NCBI GenBank assembly: GCA_948466395.1 | Contig: CAOKAG010000006.1 | Span: forward strand, 1 to 48,751 | Direction of reading: 5' to 3' | Origin: an uncultured Mycoplasmatota bacterium | GTDB lineage: Bacteria > Bacillota_I > Bacilli_A > RF39 > UBA660 | DNA: 48,751 nt | In this document: piece after piece, positions 38,164 to 48,526 of the stretch | How positions within the stretch are numbered: position 1 is the first letter of the stretch | Layout of the letters: each line of letters starts with the position of its first letter | Made by a program: the position numbers and the translations under genes | The notes under the pieces: generated by a model | Databases searched by the model: none | What the model was told of the DNA's origin: nothing | Seen by the model: only the letters and a program-made list of their open reading frames with translations

Positions 38164-38316
38164 CTTTTCATGATTAATTATAATTCTAAGCCTAATACCA
38201 ACTTTCAGTGGCATAAATAAAATAAAAGACAAATAACGCATCTGTCTTCATTTTAATATTTATTGATAACTTATCTTTGAACGTATAAAATGATTCTTTT
38301 CCTCATACTCTACTCT

Positions 38317-38544
38317 TTAAAAAAGATCTTTATATTTCTCTATAAAAAAACAGAGAGCTTTATTATATTCTTCTTCACTATTTAAACCAATAATTTCTTT
38401 ACCATTCGTCGAAAGCTTACGAATAATAGAAGTATGACAATTCAAATTTTCACTTAAAAAAAGATATTTAGTCTGATCGATTAACAAGGTATCAAGAATA
38501 AAATAGTCTTTATTATCTTCTAAAACAATTTTATCTATTTCCAT
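38317..38544 (-). CDS. Hypothetical protein
   Basis: 75 aa ORF overlapping the upstream gene by 14 bp. Confidence 0.6.
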   Translation of the reverse strand: MEIDKIVLEDNKDYFILDTLLIDQTKYLFLSENLNCHTSIIRKLSTNGKEIIGLNSEEEYNKALCFFIEKYKDLF

Positions 38545-39289
38545 AGCACTCTATTTCCTTTTCTATTATCTCCAAAGCTGAATTTTTAAAATCCATTTCA
38601 TTAGTAAAATGATTTTTATAAAGAAAGTTTTCAAATGAAACATAATCGGTTCCAGTTCTACAATTAAAAATTTTTAAAAACGTTTCTAAATAACTTTCTA
38701 CATCATTTAAATGAGTATAAATAAGATAAAAAGATAAAAGAGGATTCGGATAGTTCTTTACAGTTTCATCAACAATAGCTTCCAAATCATAGTCATAGCC
38801 CACTTTTTCTTTCGCATAATAATCATTCGTTTGATAATTGTAGTCCATAACGGATACCGCATTTTTTTTAGTATGCGGATCAAAAATCGTCTTTTTATAT
38901 TGCTGAATAAAATCTCGAACCCATAACGTCTTTTTTGAGCTAGAAACAAGCTGTTGAGCAATTGGAGAATGCATCCCCCCTAAAAGTATAAAAATACCCA
39001 ATCTTTTAGCCAAAGCTTCTTTAGTTAAATTTCCACTCGAAACACGATAAAAAACATCAGGAGCACCGATACTTTTTTTTATAGAATGTTTTTTTAACTG
39101 ATGCCAAAAAAAATCATTTTCTTGTTGGTTTTTCTGTTTTTTTATTTCATTTTCTTCTTGCTCTAATACCGCTAACAAATCTTTAGCAATGGAACTTTCA
39201 GAAGGATTTAATCCTAAATCTTTATACGCATTATAAATATTTCTAGCGTTTAAAAGTCGTACTTGTTCTAATTTCTCTTCATCACTCAT
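38531..39289 (-). CDS. Hypothetical protein
   Basis: 252 aa ORF, coherent composition. Confidence 0.7.
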   Translation of the reverse strand: MSDEEKLEQVRLLNARNIYNAYKDLGLNPSESSIAKDLLAVLEQEENEIKKQKNQQENDFFWHQLKKHSIKKSIGAPDVFYRVSSGNLTKEALAKRLGIFILLGGMHSPIAQQLVSSSKKTLWVRDFIQQYKKTIFDPHTKKNAVSVMDYNYQTNDYYAKEKVGYDYDLEAIVDETVKNYPNPLLSFYLIYTHLNDVESYLETFLKIFNCRTGTDYVSFENFLYKNHFTNEMDFKNSALEIIEKEIECYGNR

Positions 39290-39427
39290 AAAATGAAATC
39301 CTTCCTATTGTATTAAATATACTATTTTTAAAAATGTTTTGTCAACGAAAAGTAAAAAAACTTCAGTTTTTTCTTCTATTAAACCGTAAGGACTGATATG
39401 ATTATATAGAAAGAAAGAAGGGATAAA

Positions 39428-40783
39428 ATGGATCAAAGCATTTTTAAAGAATACGACATTAGAGGAACCTATCCTCTTAATATAAATGAAGAAATAGCTT
39501 ATAAAATAGGTTTAGGCTATGGAAGTTATCTTCAAGAATTCTTAAACGAAAACACTTGTGTTGTAGGACGTGACAACCGTTTAAGTAGTTTATCTTTAAG
39601 TAACGCTTTAATAAAAGGCATTACCGAAAGCGGATGCCATGTTTATAATTATGGACAAATCACAACACCAATGCATTATCTATCAAGACATATCAATCAT
39701 TTAAAGGGAATCATGGTCACAGCCAGTCATAATCCTAAGGACGATAATGGCTTTAAATTTTCTTTTGATGACTTAGCGAATGCTAGAGGTCAAATGATTT
39801 ACGATTTTAGAGATTATATTTTAAAAGAAAAGTTTTTAAAAGGAAAAGGAACCATCGAACAAAAAAATCTGACGCAAGACTATTTAAATTATATGAAACA
39901 AAATATTAAGATGGGTCAAAAAAAAGTAAAGGCGGTCATTGATCTTGGTAATGGGGCAACCACATGTATTGCCAAAAGAGTTCATAGGTTATTTCCTAAT
40001 TTAGACATCACTTATCTTTGTGATGAAAGCGATGGCAATTTTCCATATCATCACCCCGATCCAGCAGTAGAAGAAAACATGACCCTTTTAAAAGAAAAAG
40101 TTTTAGAATTAAAGGCCGATGTCGGTATTGCTTATGATGGCGATGGCGATCGTTTAGGAATCGTCTTAGAAAATGGTAAATACATTTCAGCTGATCAATA
40201 CATGATCTTAATTATCAAAGATCTTCTTCCTAAAACCAAAAATAAAACCGTTCTTTATGATGTGAAATGTTCAAAAGCATTAGAAGATGAAATTATAAAA
40301 CTTGAGGGAACGCCTTATTGCTATCGAACAGGTACCAGTTATACAGAATCAAAAACAAAAGAATTAAATCTAAGTTTTGGAGGAGAATTTTCAGGTCACA
40401 TCTTTTTTAACGACCGTGATTACGCTTTGGGAAGTGGCATCTATGCTGGACTGCGTCTGATGGAGATTTTATCTAAAACCGATCAATCGCTTTCTGAAAT
40501 GTTAGAAGACACGTCAAAATACCATCAAACTCCAGAAATAAAAGTGCCTACTACCAATGAACGAAAATTTGAAATAGTCAAAAAAGTCATTGACTACGTT
40601 AAAGAAAAAAAATACGATTACAATGACATAGACGGCGTGAGAGTCAACTTTGACTTTGGCTGGGCATTAGTTCGTGCAAGCAATACTGGACCTAATTTAA
40701 CCCTTAGATTTGAAGCCAAAACCGAAAAAGAGTTAAACCAATTAAAAGAAGAATTTACAAGGATCGTTGAAAAATACCTTTAA
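39428..40783 (+). CDS. Phosphomannomutase/phosphoglucomutase
   Basis: MVTASHNPKDDNGFKFS, GIAYDGDGDRLGIV, GGEFSGHIFF. Confidence 0.95.
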   Translation: MDQSIFKEYDIRGTYPLNINEEIAYKIGLGYGSYLQEFLNENTCVVGRDNRLSSLSLSNALIKGITESGCHVYNYGQITTPMHYLSRHINHLKGIMVTASHNPKDDNGFKFSFDDLANARGQMIYDFRDYILKEKFLKGKGTIEQKNLTQDYLNYMKQNIKMGQKKVKAVIDLGNGATTCIAKRVHRLFPNLDITYLCDESDGNFPYHHPDPAVEENMTLLKEKVLELKADVGIAYDGDGDRLGIVLENGKYISADQYMILIIKDLLPKTKNKTVLYDVKCSKALEDEIIKLEGTPYCYRTGTSYTESKTKELNLSFGGEFSGHIFFNDRDYALGSGIYAGLRLMEILSKTDQSLSEMLEDTSKYHQTPEIKVPTTNERKFEIVKKVIDYVKEKKYDYNDIDGVRVNFDFGWALVRASNTGPNLTLRFEAKTEKELNQLKEEFTRIVEKYL

Positions 40784-40799
40784 ATTCTTTTTTTATTGT

Positions 40800-40840
40800 A
40801 TCCAAAAAAATAAAAAAACCGTTTTTTAAACCGTTTTTCT
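40800..40840. terminator. Bidirectional intrinsic terminator between convergent genes
   Basis: AAAAAACCGTTTTTTAAACCGTTTTT. Confidence 0.6.
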
Positions 40841-41591
40841 ATTTAATGATTGATTCTAAAGCAAGGGTAATAGATTCATTTAATGATTTCTCACGATCTT
40901 CTTGACTCATAAATTGTTCACTAAACTTACTATCTACGACCGTTAAGATACAAGCTGATTGTTTATCAAAAGAATTAGCAATGTGGAATAAAGCAAAAGA
41001 CTCCATTTCTTCACCAATGATTTGAATATTTTTAGGAACTCTTGCCAACACATGTTCATTATCACTATAGAAACCAAACTGTTCTGTGGTCATCACACAG
41101 CCATTATAAACATGATACCCTAGTTCTTTTGCTGTCTCATTAATCTGTCTGTTCAAAATAGGACTGGGATAAACCAAATGCGTTGGATCACCATTATAAG
41201 AATAAGCAAATTGCCCTTCATTATAAGAACTATCCACCACAATTAAATCGGGAACATTTAATTCTGGAATTAAACCTCCACACGTTCCTACCCTAATAAT
41301 TTTCTCTACGCCAAAGAAATAAAACAATTCAAAAGCATAAATACTCATACTAGGCATGCCCATACCAGAACCCATAACGGTAACGTCTGTTCCTTTATAA
41401 GAACCAGTATAGATAAACATATTTCTTGTATCACTCACAAGTTTTGCATCACTTAAAAAGTTTTCAGCTATATATTTTGCCCTTAAAGGATCACCTGGCA
41501 TAACGACAATAGGTGCAATCTCCTCCTTTGTACAAGCGATATGAGCTGGTTTTAAATGCTCTAAAACTTTTGGTGCTTTCACAATAATCAC
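40839..41591 (-). CDS. deoD: Purine-nucleoside phosphorylase, DeoD-type
   Basis: VVMPGDPLRAKYIAENFL, GSGMGMPSMSIYAFELF, RVGTCGGL, EEMESFAL. Confidence 0.93.
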   Translation of the reverse strand: MIIVKAPKVLEHLKPAHIACTKEEIAPIVVMPGDPLRAKYIAENFLSDAKLVSDTRNMFIYTGSYKGTDVTVMGSGMGMPSMSIYAFELFYFFGVEKIIRVGTCGGLIPELNVPDLIVVDSSYNEGQFAYSYNGDPTHLVYPSPILNRQINETAKELGYHVYNGCVMTTEQFGFYSDNEHVLARVPKNIQIIGEEMESFALFHIANSFDKQSACILTVVDSKFSEQFMSQEDREKSLNESITLALESIIK

Positions 41592-41621
41592 TCCTTATTA
41601 TTCTAAACTTAGTATATCAAA

Positions 41622-41652
41622 AAAAAGTAAAGTTATAAATAACTTTACTGTA
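41622..41652 (-). terminator. Intrinsic terminator after U32 peptidase gene
   Basis: AGTAAAGTTATTTATAACTTTACTTTTTTTT on minus strand. Confidence 0.8.
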
Positions 41653-41681
41653 TTTTTACCAACATTTACACATTTTTGTCA

Positions 41682-43916
41682 TCAACAATATTTACACAAA
41701 ATCGACTTAATTTCTTCTGGTGACTCTTGAAATAATTCTATTCTAAAATGACAAATTCCCAATTTTTTATACTCTAACAGAGAAAGTGCCAAAACATCAT
41801 GATAAAAAAGATGAGTTAAATGCTTTTTAGGTTGAGAAAGAATTGGAAACTTTTTATTTCGTCCATCACTAAAATAATAATTTTTTTTCTCTACACAAAT
41901 CGAACACGTTTTATTTTGATTCACTAAATAATTCAAAGGACAAGCTTTCATGACCATCACTTCAGGCCTTCCATAAAGAAAAAGTTCGATTTTATGAACT
42001 GGAACCCTTTCACACATCGTTTTAATATCATTTAAAGTATTCTCAATAGATAAAGTAATCCGTTTTACATCAAAAGACTCTAAATAATGAAAAGTATAAC
42101 GATTTGTAACATTGAAATAATAATCTGTAACAACAAGATTATTAGGTGAATAGTTAAATAAACTTCCTGATTCTGTAATTAAGAGACGCTCATTTTGGTA
42201 GTCTTTAAAATGAGATTGTACTCGATCCAATCTTAAATACACTTGCTCATAATGCTTATATTTTTTATATAATGCTTCATCCGTTACATAAATGGTCGCG
42301 ACATTTAAACCAAGACAACAACGCAATTGTTCCTCATTTCGAACCAACACATGAAAAAACACATTTTGAGTTCTTTCTTTTTCCTGTTGAGGAAGTATAG
42401 GTGGACTTTTGACTTCTAAAAATGGATGAACAACTTGTTCTTCTCTCTTTTTTTGTAATGCCTCTACTAACTCTCTTCGAATGCTCTTCAACTCGCTCAT
42501 TGATATAAAAATGGTCGAATCCATATCAACCGTCAAGTTCTTTAAAACAAAAGGGGTATTTCCTAACGCTCCGATTTTTTCTACTAAAAGAGCTTCAGTG
42601 ACTGGTTTTTTTAAAGCGGACGAAACCTTTTCTCCAAAATACGATACAGTAAACATACCATCACTAAAATGAACTTCTAATTCCCCATCTAATTTAGCTT
42701 TAACAGTAATAGAAATTGGAATCTTTTTTTCATCCATAACTTTTAACTCTTTCATTAACTCCGAATCAATTGTTTTTAAAACCACGCCTTTTTTCTTCAA
42801 ATTCACTTTATTATCTAAATAAATGACCTCTCCTCTTCTTGCTTGGTGAATCAATAACCCCTTTTCATTATAAAGAAAATTAACCATAAATCCTTTATCT
42901 TCTTCTTTAAAACGAATACCATCATTTTGATTTAATTCCTCTTCCAACAAAACTTTTATTTTATCTTTACGGATTTCTAACACTTGTCCTAAAACAACGC
43001 CTTGATGATTAGGGGTTTTAATATTCATTAGTGATTTAGAACGTTCATCAAAAAGAAAGCCTTTTGTAAAGTCACGATTAAATAAAACCGCTATCTTTTT
43101 TTTATCCAATGAAGTCAGAGTCTCCCCGTCTAAAAGTTTTCGATAAAGTCGTGTTACTAACGCCACATATTCTGGACTTTTCATTCGTCCCTCAATTTTT
43201 AAAGAAACGATCCCAGTTTTTTTTATTTCTTCAAAAAAATCCATCGTATTTAATTCTTTGGGGCTTAAAAGATACTTGCCATTTGTTTCAATTTCTTGAT
43301 CTTCACAAAATAGTTTAAAAGGCAAGCGACAAATACCTGCACAACATCCTCGATTTCCACTACGATTCATCAGCAAGTGACTAAACAAACATTGACCCGA
43401 ATAACAAACACACAAAGCGCCATGAATAAACACTTCCAACTCTAAAGACGTATTAAATTTTTTTATGGTTTCTAGCGAAAGTTCTCTTGCTAAAACCACT
43501 CTTTTAATGCCTAACGTTTTTAATAACTTTAATTGTTCTTCATTATGAGTATGCATTTGTGTAGAAGCATGAATTTCTAAATTAGGAAAACACGTTCTCA
43601 CTAAAACAATCAAGCCTAAATCTTGCATAATAAGGGCATCGACTTGATTTTGATGTAAAAATCGAATATAATTGAGAACCTCTTCGATTTCCAAATCAAA
43701 AACCAATGTATTTACAGTTACATAAATTTTAACCCCATAAAGATGCGCATAGCGAATGGCTCGAACCATTTCTTCATCATCAAAATTATTAGAATAAGCC
43801 CGTGCCCCAAACTTTTTCCCACCTAAATAAATGGCATCACAGCCATTATGAATGGCAGCCACAAGACTTTCATAATTACCCGCTGGACTTAATAATTCTT
43901 TTTTCATTTCCATCAC
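41682..43916 (-). CDS. U32 family peptidase
   Basis: LLSPAGNYESLVAAIHNGCDAIYLGGKKFGARAYSNNF; EVFIHGALCVCYSGQCLFSHLLMNRSGNRGCCAGICRLPF. Confidence 0.94.
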   Translation of the reverse strand: MMEMKKELLSPAGNYESLVAAIHNGCDAIYLGGKKFGARAYSNNFDDEEMVRAIRYAHLYGVKIYVTVNTLVFDLEIEEVLNYIRFLHQNQVDALIMQDLGLIVLVRTCFPNLEIHASTQMHTHNEEQLKLLKTLGIKRVVLARELSLETIKKFNTSLELEVFIHGALCVCYSGQCLFSHLLMNRSGNRGCCAGICRLPFKLFCEDQEIETNGKYLLSPKELNTMDFFEEIKKTGIVSLKIEGRMKSPEYVALVTRLYRKLLDGETLTSLDKKKIAVLFNRDFTKGFLFDERSKSLMNIKTPNHQGVVLGQVLEIRKDKIKVLLEEELNQNDGIRFKEEDKGFMVNFLYNEKGLLIHQARRGEVIYLDNKVNLKKKGVVLKTIDSELMKELKVMDEKKIPISITVKAKLDGELEVHFSDGMFTVSYFGEKVSSALKKPVTEALLVEKIGALGNTPFVLKNLTVDMDSTIFISMSELKSIRRELVEALQKKREEQVVHPFLEVKSPPILPQQEKERTQNVFFHVLVRNEEQLRCCLGLNVATIYVTDEALYKKYKHYEQVYLRLDRVQSHFKDYQNERLLITESGSLFNYSPNNLVVTDYYFNVTNRYTFHYLESFDVKRITLSIENTLNDIKTMCERVPVHKIELFLYGRPEVMVMKACPLNYLVNQNKTCSICVEKKNYYFSDGRNKKFPILSQPKKHLTHLFYHDVLALSLLEYKKLGICHFRIELFQESPEEIKSILCKYC

Positions 43917-43966
43917 AAACTTTCTAAAAACACTTTATTAAAAAAAAGTTTCATAACAAAACTTTT

Positions 43967-44524
43967 TTATTTACGTAACTTTGAAAAATCAAGTTGAAAA
44001 TGGGTAACAAATACCCGATCTTCATATAGGTAAACTTGAACGCTTTTATCCATTAAATTAACAAACGAAAACTCAACTTGTGGAGTCATAAATCTTTTAA
44101 CTTCATCATTTTGTTTATATTCTACTAACATATAATAACTTTTATGACCTTTTATCTCTTCAATATGCTCTTGTATCACTTTTCCCTCAACCAAAACCCC
44201 CTCTTTTAAAATCTTTTCTTTCTCTTCTTTAAATCTTTTTAATTTTTGATAAGTAAGAAAAAAAAGAACCACAAATAACAAGGTTAATAAAAAAGCTAAA
44301 AGAAAAAAAGAGAGCTCAAAATTCTCATATAAAACAATAGAAAGAGAAATCATAAAAAATAAATAAAATAACAAATATTGCATAAAACGATAACCACTCA
44401 TCACTTCTAACGAATAATACTTGCCTTTTAATAATTGCTTTAAAATATATTTTTTATCAAGTTTTATAATTAATACTTCCGAAATAAAAAGAACAATTAA
44501 AAGATAAACTAAAATTTGAGCCAT
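43967..44524 (-). CDS. Membrane protein (DUF3592-like)
   Basis: TM helices then soluble VLVEGKVIQEHIEEIKGHKSYYMLVEYKQNDEVKRF. Confidence 0.55.
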   Translation of the reverse strand: MAQILVYLLIVLFISEVLIIKLDKKYILKQLLKGKYYSLEVMSGYRFMQYLLFYLFFMISLSIVLYENFELSFFLLAFLLTLLFVVLFFLTYQKLKRFKEEKEKILKEGVLVEGKVIQEHIEEIKGHKSYYMLVEYKQNDEVKRFMTPQVEFSFVNLMDKSVQVYLYEDRVFVTHFQLDFSKLRK

Positions 44525-44545
44525 AAACTATCCTTCCTTTTTGCT

Positions 44546-45733
44546 TTATTTTTTATCAATATGGGTATCATAAGAAACATCTGAAATTTCATACTTGCGA
44601 TTTTTAGAGACATAACTTATGAGTTTTGTCGAACCCCATCCAAGTAAAGCTAACAAAAAGAAATACACTATGCCAAACGAAGTAAATTTTGGTTCAGATT
44701 TTGTTAATAAACTGATTATACTCGCTCCTGCACTCATACTAGTAACAAGAGTTAAACTATTAATTGACTTATTTGAAACATCACTCTTAAGTCCACTAAA
44801 CAGCTTTTGAGCAGATGATAAATACGTTTGCGTCATATCCCATAAATACTTAATATAATCTAGGGTATCTCTTAAAGTTTCAAAACGATACCCCGAAATA
44901 GCTAAAAATTCAGCTAACTCAGGCTCATTTTTAGAAATTTTTTCTCGAGTAGAAATATAAGTTCCCATTTGATTAATTCTTCCATCAATTAAATTAACAG
45001 TCTTAGAATAGCCCTCTAACTTAGAATTAAATTTGACAATATCCGCACCTTTAACATGTACATTTTCTTTAACTTCATCAATTTTTTCCCATATAATACG
45101 ATGTAAATTAAGATAACGATGCATTTGTCCTTTAAACTCTCGAATAAAAATTTGTGATTCTAAATACTTTTCAATGCTTTCTAAAGACTTCTTTTTATTA
45201 TTAATCAAATAATATTTATCTCCTCTAACCACATCGTACTTATCGTTATTAAATTCAAAATACTTTTGTTTCTCTGTACGATTTAATAAATCCGCCATCT
45301 CTTCTTTTGAAACATTATCACAAACAATAAAATAAGGATAAACCGTTTCAATATGGGCTAGCTCTTTCGGAACGGGAGCACCTAAACTAAACAAATAGTT
45401 AATGGCTGGAGACAGTTTATTTTCATAATAATCGGTTACTTTATCAATATCCGTAAATAGCGTATCTTCGGTTACATGATTATTATTTAAAACGATTAAA
45501 CCATCTTCATAAATTTTAACAGTAATATTTAAAGCAGTTGTAAAAGTAACGTATTCTTCACCACTCACTCCATAATCAATACGTCCAATCTCTAAACTTT
45601 TATGAAAATCATTTAACTTTTCTTGATCCAAAGCCAAATTAGACTTACATTCACGAAAAAAATCATAAATTTCCGTTAGCTGTAACATCGTTCTTTGAAA
45701 CCACCCACCAATATAGACATTAGTTATTTTCAT
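44546..45733 (-). CDS. Hypothetical protein with C-terminal TM segments
   Basis: 395 aa ORF; 14 bp overlap with upstream GNAT gene. Confidence 0.7.
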   Translation of the reverse strand: MKITNVYIGGWFQRTMLQLTEIYDFFRECKSNLALDQEKLNDFHKSLEIGRIDYGVSGEEYVTFTTALNITVKIYEDGLIVLNNNHVTEDTLFTDIDKVTDYYENKLSPAINYLFSLGAPVPKELAHIETVYPYFIVCDNVSKEEMADLLNRTEKQKYFEFNNDKYDVVRGDKYYLINNKKKSLESIEKYLESQIFIREFKGQMHRYLNLHRIIWEKIDEVKENVHVKGADIVKFNSKLEGYSKTVNLIDGRINQMGTYISTREKISKNEPELAEFLAISGYRFETLRDTLDYIKYLWDMTQTYLSSAQKLFSGLKSDVSNKSINSLTLVTSMSAGASIISLLTKSEPKFTSFGIVYFFLLALLGWGSTKLISYVSKNRKYEISDVSYDTHIDKK

Positions 45734-46184
45734 GACTTCCTCCTAGCTCAAGTTCAAAAAAAGTAGCATCAATAGGTTGAAAACCAAAGCGTTTATAACA
45801 AGTATGAGCGGGAACACGAAAATTTTTACTCCACAATTTAATACTGATACACTTTCTTTCCAAGCAAATCTTTTTAATAATTTTAAGCATTTCTGTTGCT
45901 ACATGATGTTTACGATACTCAGGATCCACACAGACATGATTAATAATAGCATAATTCTCCATTCCAGTAAACATCGTTTCAATAATTGTAATTCGAGTAT
46001 GAGCAATAATCGCTCCATTGCACTCTCCTATTAAATAAATTTGATTTTTATCATTTTTAGTTTGATTAAATACTTCTAAAGCTTTTTCTACGCTGGTCTC
46101 TTCATCAAAACACTTATTACAAAGCTGAACAATTCCCTCTACTTTAGAAGAATCGGCAATATGAAATCGAATTTCCATAAACAT
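45720..46184 (-). CDS. GNAT family N-acetyltransferase
   Basis: INHVCVDPEYRKHHVATEMLKIIKKICLERKCISIKLWSKNFRVPAHTCYKRFGF. Confidence 0.92.
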   Translation of the reverse strand: MFMEIRFHIADSSKVEGIVQLCNKCFDEETSVEKALEVFNQTKNDKNQIYLIGECNGAIIAHTRITIIETMFTGMENYAIINHVCVDPEYRKHHVATEMLKIIKKICLERKCISIKLWSKNFRVPAHTCYKRFGFQPIDATFFELELGGSHENN

Positions 46185-46277
46185 CTACTCCTCTTTTATT
46201 ATAAGAAAATTGTATCATAAAAAAAGAAAACTCTCATAATATGTTTTCTTCTTTTTAAAATTATTTACAATTCTTTG

Positions 46278-47771
46278 TCATTTTTTCATTTCTAACCGGC
46301 GAAGACTTGATTTTTCTTTTAGTTCATAATCTTTATCAATAGAACAATTTAAAATAGAACAATAATAATTCCAATCAACCAGTTGAGCTTTTTTAGAACT
46401 TATTTTTTGAATAAACTTTTTCTTCAAATTGGCAACAATGCTTTTTTGTTCTTCTGTAAAAGAAATTGAACTCAAGCATTCTTTTATTAATTGCAATCCT
46501 TGTCTACGATTATTATGAGACGAACCATGCTTATCATAATAAGCAATTTGTAAAATTATTTTTTCAAATGCCTCTACCTCTAATGATTCAAGTTCTTTAC
46601 AAGAAATGTCATCAAAATAAATTCGAGTAAGATAATGATTAACATTAAATGAATGACAAGCCAACAATTTTAGTGCTTCTTCTTGTCGGTTTATAAAAAA
46701 AGAATTGTTTTGCCATATTTTTAGATGATCTGTACAGACTTCTACAACTTCTAAATACCTCTTTAATCTAAATAAAATAGAAACTCTTTGTGTTTCAAGA
46801 ACAAGAACAGGTTTTACAAAATGCTTTTGATAATACTCTAACGCCCCTTCTAAATTTTCTTCTGTTTCTAATTTTTTCATTACATGACTAATGGCTGTCT
46901 CTCGAGATTGCATAAAATCTTCATTTTTCCAAATCATATAGGCCTTTGAAGCCACCTCAACGGCTTCTTCATAACGTTCTAAAATAAATAATAAATAAAT
47001 CTTTTTTCTACAAAAATTTTCATCTTTACTACATAATTCATCTGTAAAAAACTCTACTTCTTCAGAATATTTTTTATTGTATTCTAAAGGTTTAAGAAGA
47101 TTTTTTAATATTTCTTTGTCTTCCTCATTTTCCAAAATAAATTCTTTTTTAAATAAAGATAAAGCTTCTTGATAGTTTTTTTGTTTAATCATCTTTTTAA
47201 CTAAGTGCTTTACCGCAACATTTTTTTTAGTACTAAATAAAGAATTTTTCCATATAGACATTGCCAGAGAACATTCTTTTATAATTTCATCATATTTTTC
47301 TAATAGAAACAAAATAGAAATTTTTTTCTCTTCAATAACGTTATTACTGTTTTTTGTAAGAGGTGGACATAAAGCTAAAGCTTCATCATATTGTTTTAAT
47401 TTTTTAAAAACCGTTATTTTTTGTCCTAATAAAACTGGATCTTGACAACAAATTTCACTAGAAAGATAGTTTAAAGCCCTTTCATATTCGCCTTTTTTAA
47501 TGGCTTCTTTTACAATAAAACTAATTGCTGTATATTTAGATTTTAAGAAATGTTCTTTTGGCCAAAGAAGGTAAGCTTGATCACAAAGAGAAATAATATC
47601 AGAATACTTTGATAGCTTAAAGAAAAGATGAATTTTAATTGCCATAAATTTTTCCTCTTTTAAACACAAATCATCTGTACATAGAGTTAAGGCCTCTTCA
47701 TATTTTTCAATGGCAATCAAGTCCTTGACTTGTTTTAATAATGTTTTATTTTTTAAATCCATAAAAATCAA
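46278..47771 (-). CDS. TPR-like tandem helical repeat protein
   Basis: Recurrent KYEEALxLCxxxLxxKE...ILFxLxKYxExIxxCxxAxxIWxxxxFxxxxxxAxxxxVKKxIKxxxYExAL modules (about 95 aa). Confidence 0.75.
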   Translation of the reverse strand: MIFMDLKNKTLLKQVKDLIAIEKYEEALTLCTDDLCLKEEKFMAIKIHLFFKLSKYSDIISLCDQAYLLWPKEHFLKSKYTAISFIVKEAIKKGEYERALNYLSSEICCQDPVLLGQKITVFKKLKQYDEALALCPPLTKNSNNVIEEKKISILFLLEKYDEIIKECSLAMSIWKNSLFSTKKNVAVKHLVKKMIKQKNYQEALSLFKKEFILENEEDKEILKNLLKPLEYNKKYSEEVEFFTDELCSKDENFCRKKIYLLFILERYEEAVEVASKAYMIWKNEDFMQSRETAISHVMKKLETEENLEGALEYYQKHFVKPVLVLETQRVSILFRLKRYLEVVEVCTDHLKIWQNNSFFINRQEEALKLLACHSFNVNHYLTRIYFDDISCKELESLEVEAFEKIILQIAYYDKHGSSHNNRRQGLQLIKECLSSISFTEEQKSIVANLKKKFIQKISSKKAQLVDWNYYCSILNCSIDKDYELKEKSSLRRLEMKK

Positions 47772-47800
47772 CTCGGTCTTTTATTATAACAGACTTTCTG

Positions 47801-48526
47801 TTATTGTAAAGAACTTTCACCCGTTTGATAGTTAATTTTTATGCCATTTTCTGAATTAAAAATATAGACATGGAACGAAAGACTCTTTCCCTTATCTTTT
47901 AAAGACGCCGCTTCTAATTCAATACCACGTGCAATCAATTCTCCTTCTTTAAAAATAGGGGTCACACGGTATAAGACTTTATCATGACTCTCTTTAATGT
48001 AATTCGCAACTTGGTTTTCAAATGGAAGCATCTTTTTCGTATTGGTGGTTCTTGTACAAGTAATCAAATTTTTAGGATTAGCATTTTGCCCTGTTAATTG
48101 ATACCCAATTAAATGACAGCGATTGTATAAATACTTTCCATCAATAAAATCGTATTTAATCGTATGCCACCCACTCGGTTTAATAGAGCCAATACTTTCT
48201 CTTTCTTGTGTTGGCATCATGCCCTCATCAATTAAAGCCATCGCATAACCACATCTTTCTAAAACATCTAAATCACTATAATACTCATAACTAGTACTTA
48301 CAAAGTCTTCCTCTTTAAAATGAGGAACATTATCATTTAATACCACATAGTCGCTTCCCAAATCCTCAGGTATGTCCATAATTGAATCATAACTTTTAAG
48401 ATGAAAAGCCTTAGATAATAAGGGTGTACTTTCGATTACCCCATGAACCAAAACCCCAATTAAAGCTAAAACAACAATTAAAAGTTGTTTATTTTTATTT
48501 TCTTTTTTTCTTCTTCTCTTTTTCAT
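47801..48526 (-). CDS. Secreted/membrane-anchored DNA/RNA non-specific endonuclease
   Basis: N-terminal TM; YNRCHLIGYQLTGQNANPKNLITCTRTTN nuclease core. Confidence 0.85.
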   Translation of the reverse strand: MKKRRRKKENKNKQLLIVVLALIGVLVHGVIESTPLLSKAFHLKSYDSIMDIPEDLGSDYVVLNDNVPHFKEEDFVSTSYEYYSDLDVLERCGYAMALIDEGMMPTQERESIGSIKPSGWHTIKYDFIDGKYLYNRCHLIGYQLTGQNANPKNLITCTRTTNTKKMLPFENQVANYIKESHDKVLYRVTPIFKEGELIARGIELEAASLKDKGKSLSFHVYIFNSENGIKINYQTGESSLQ

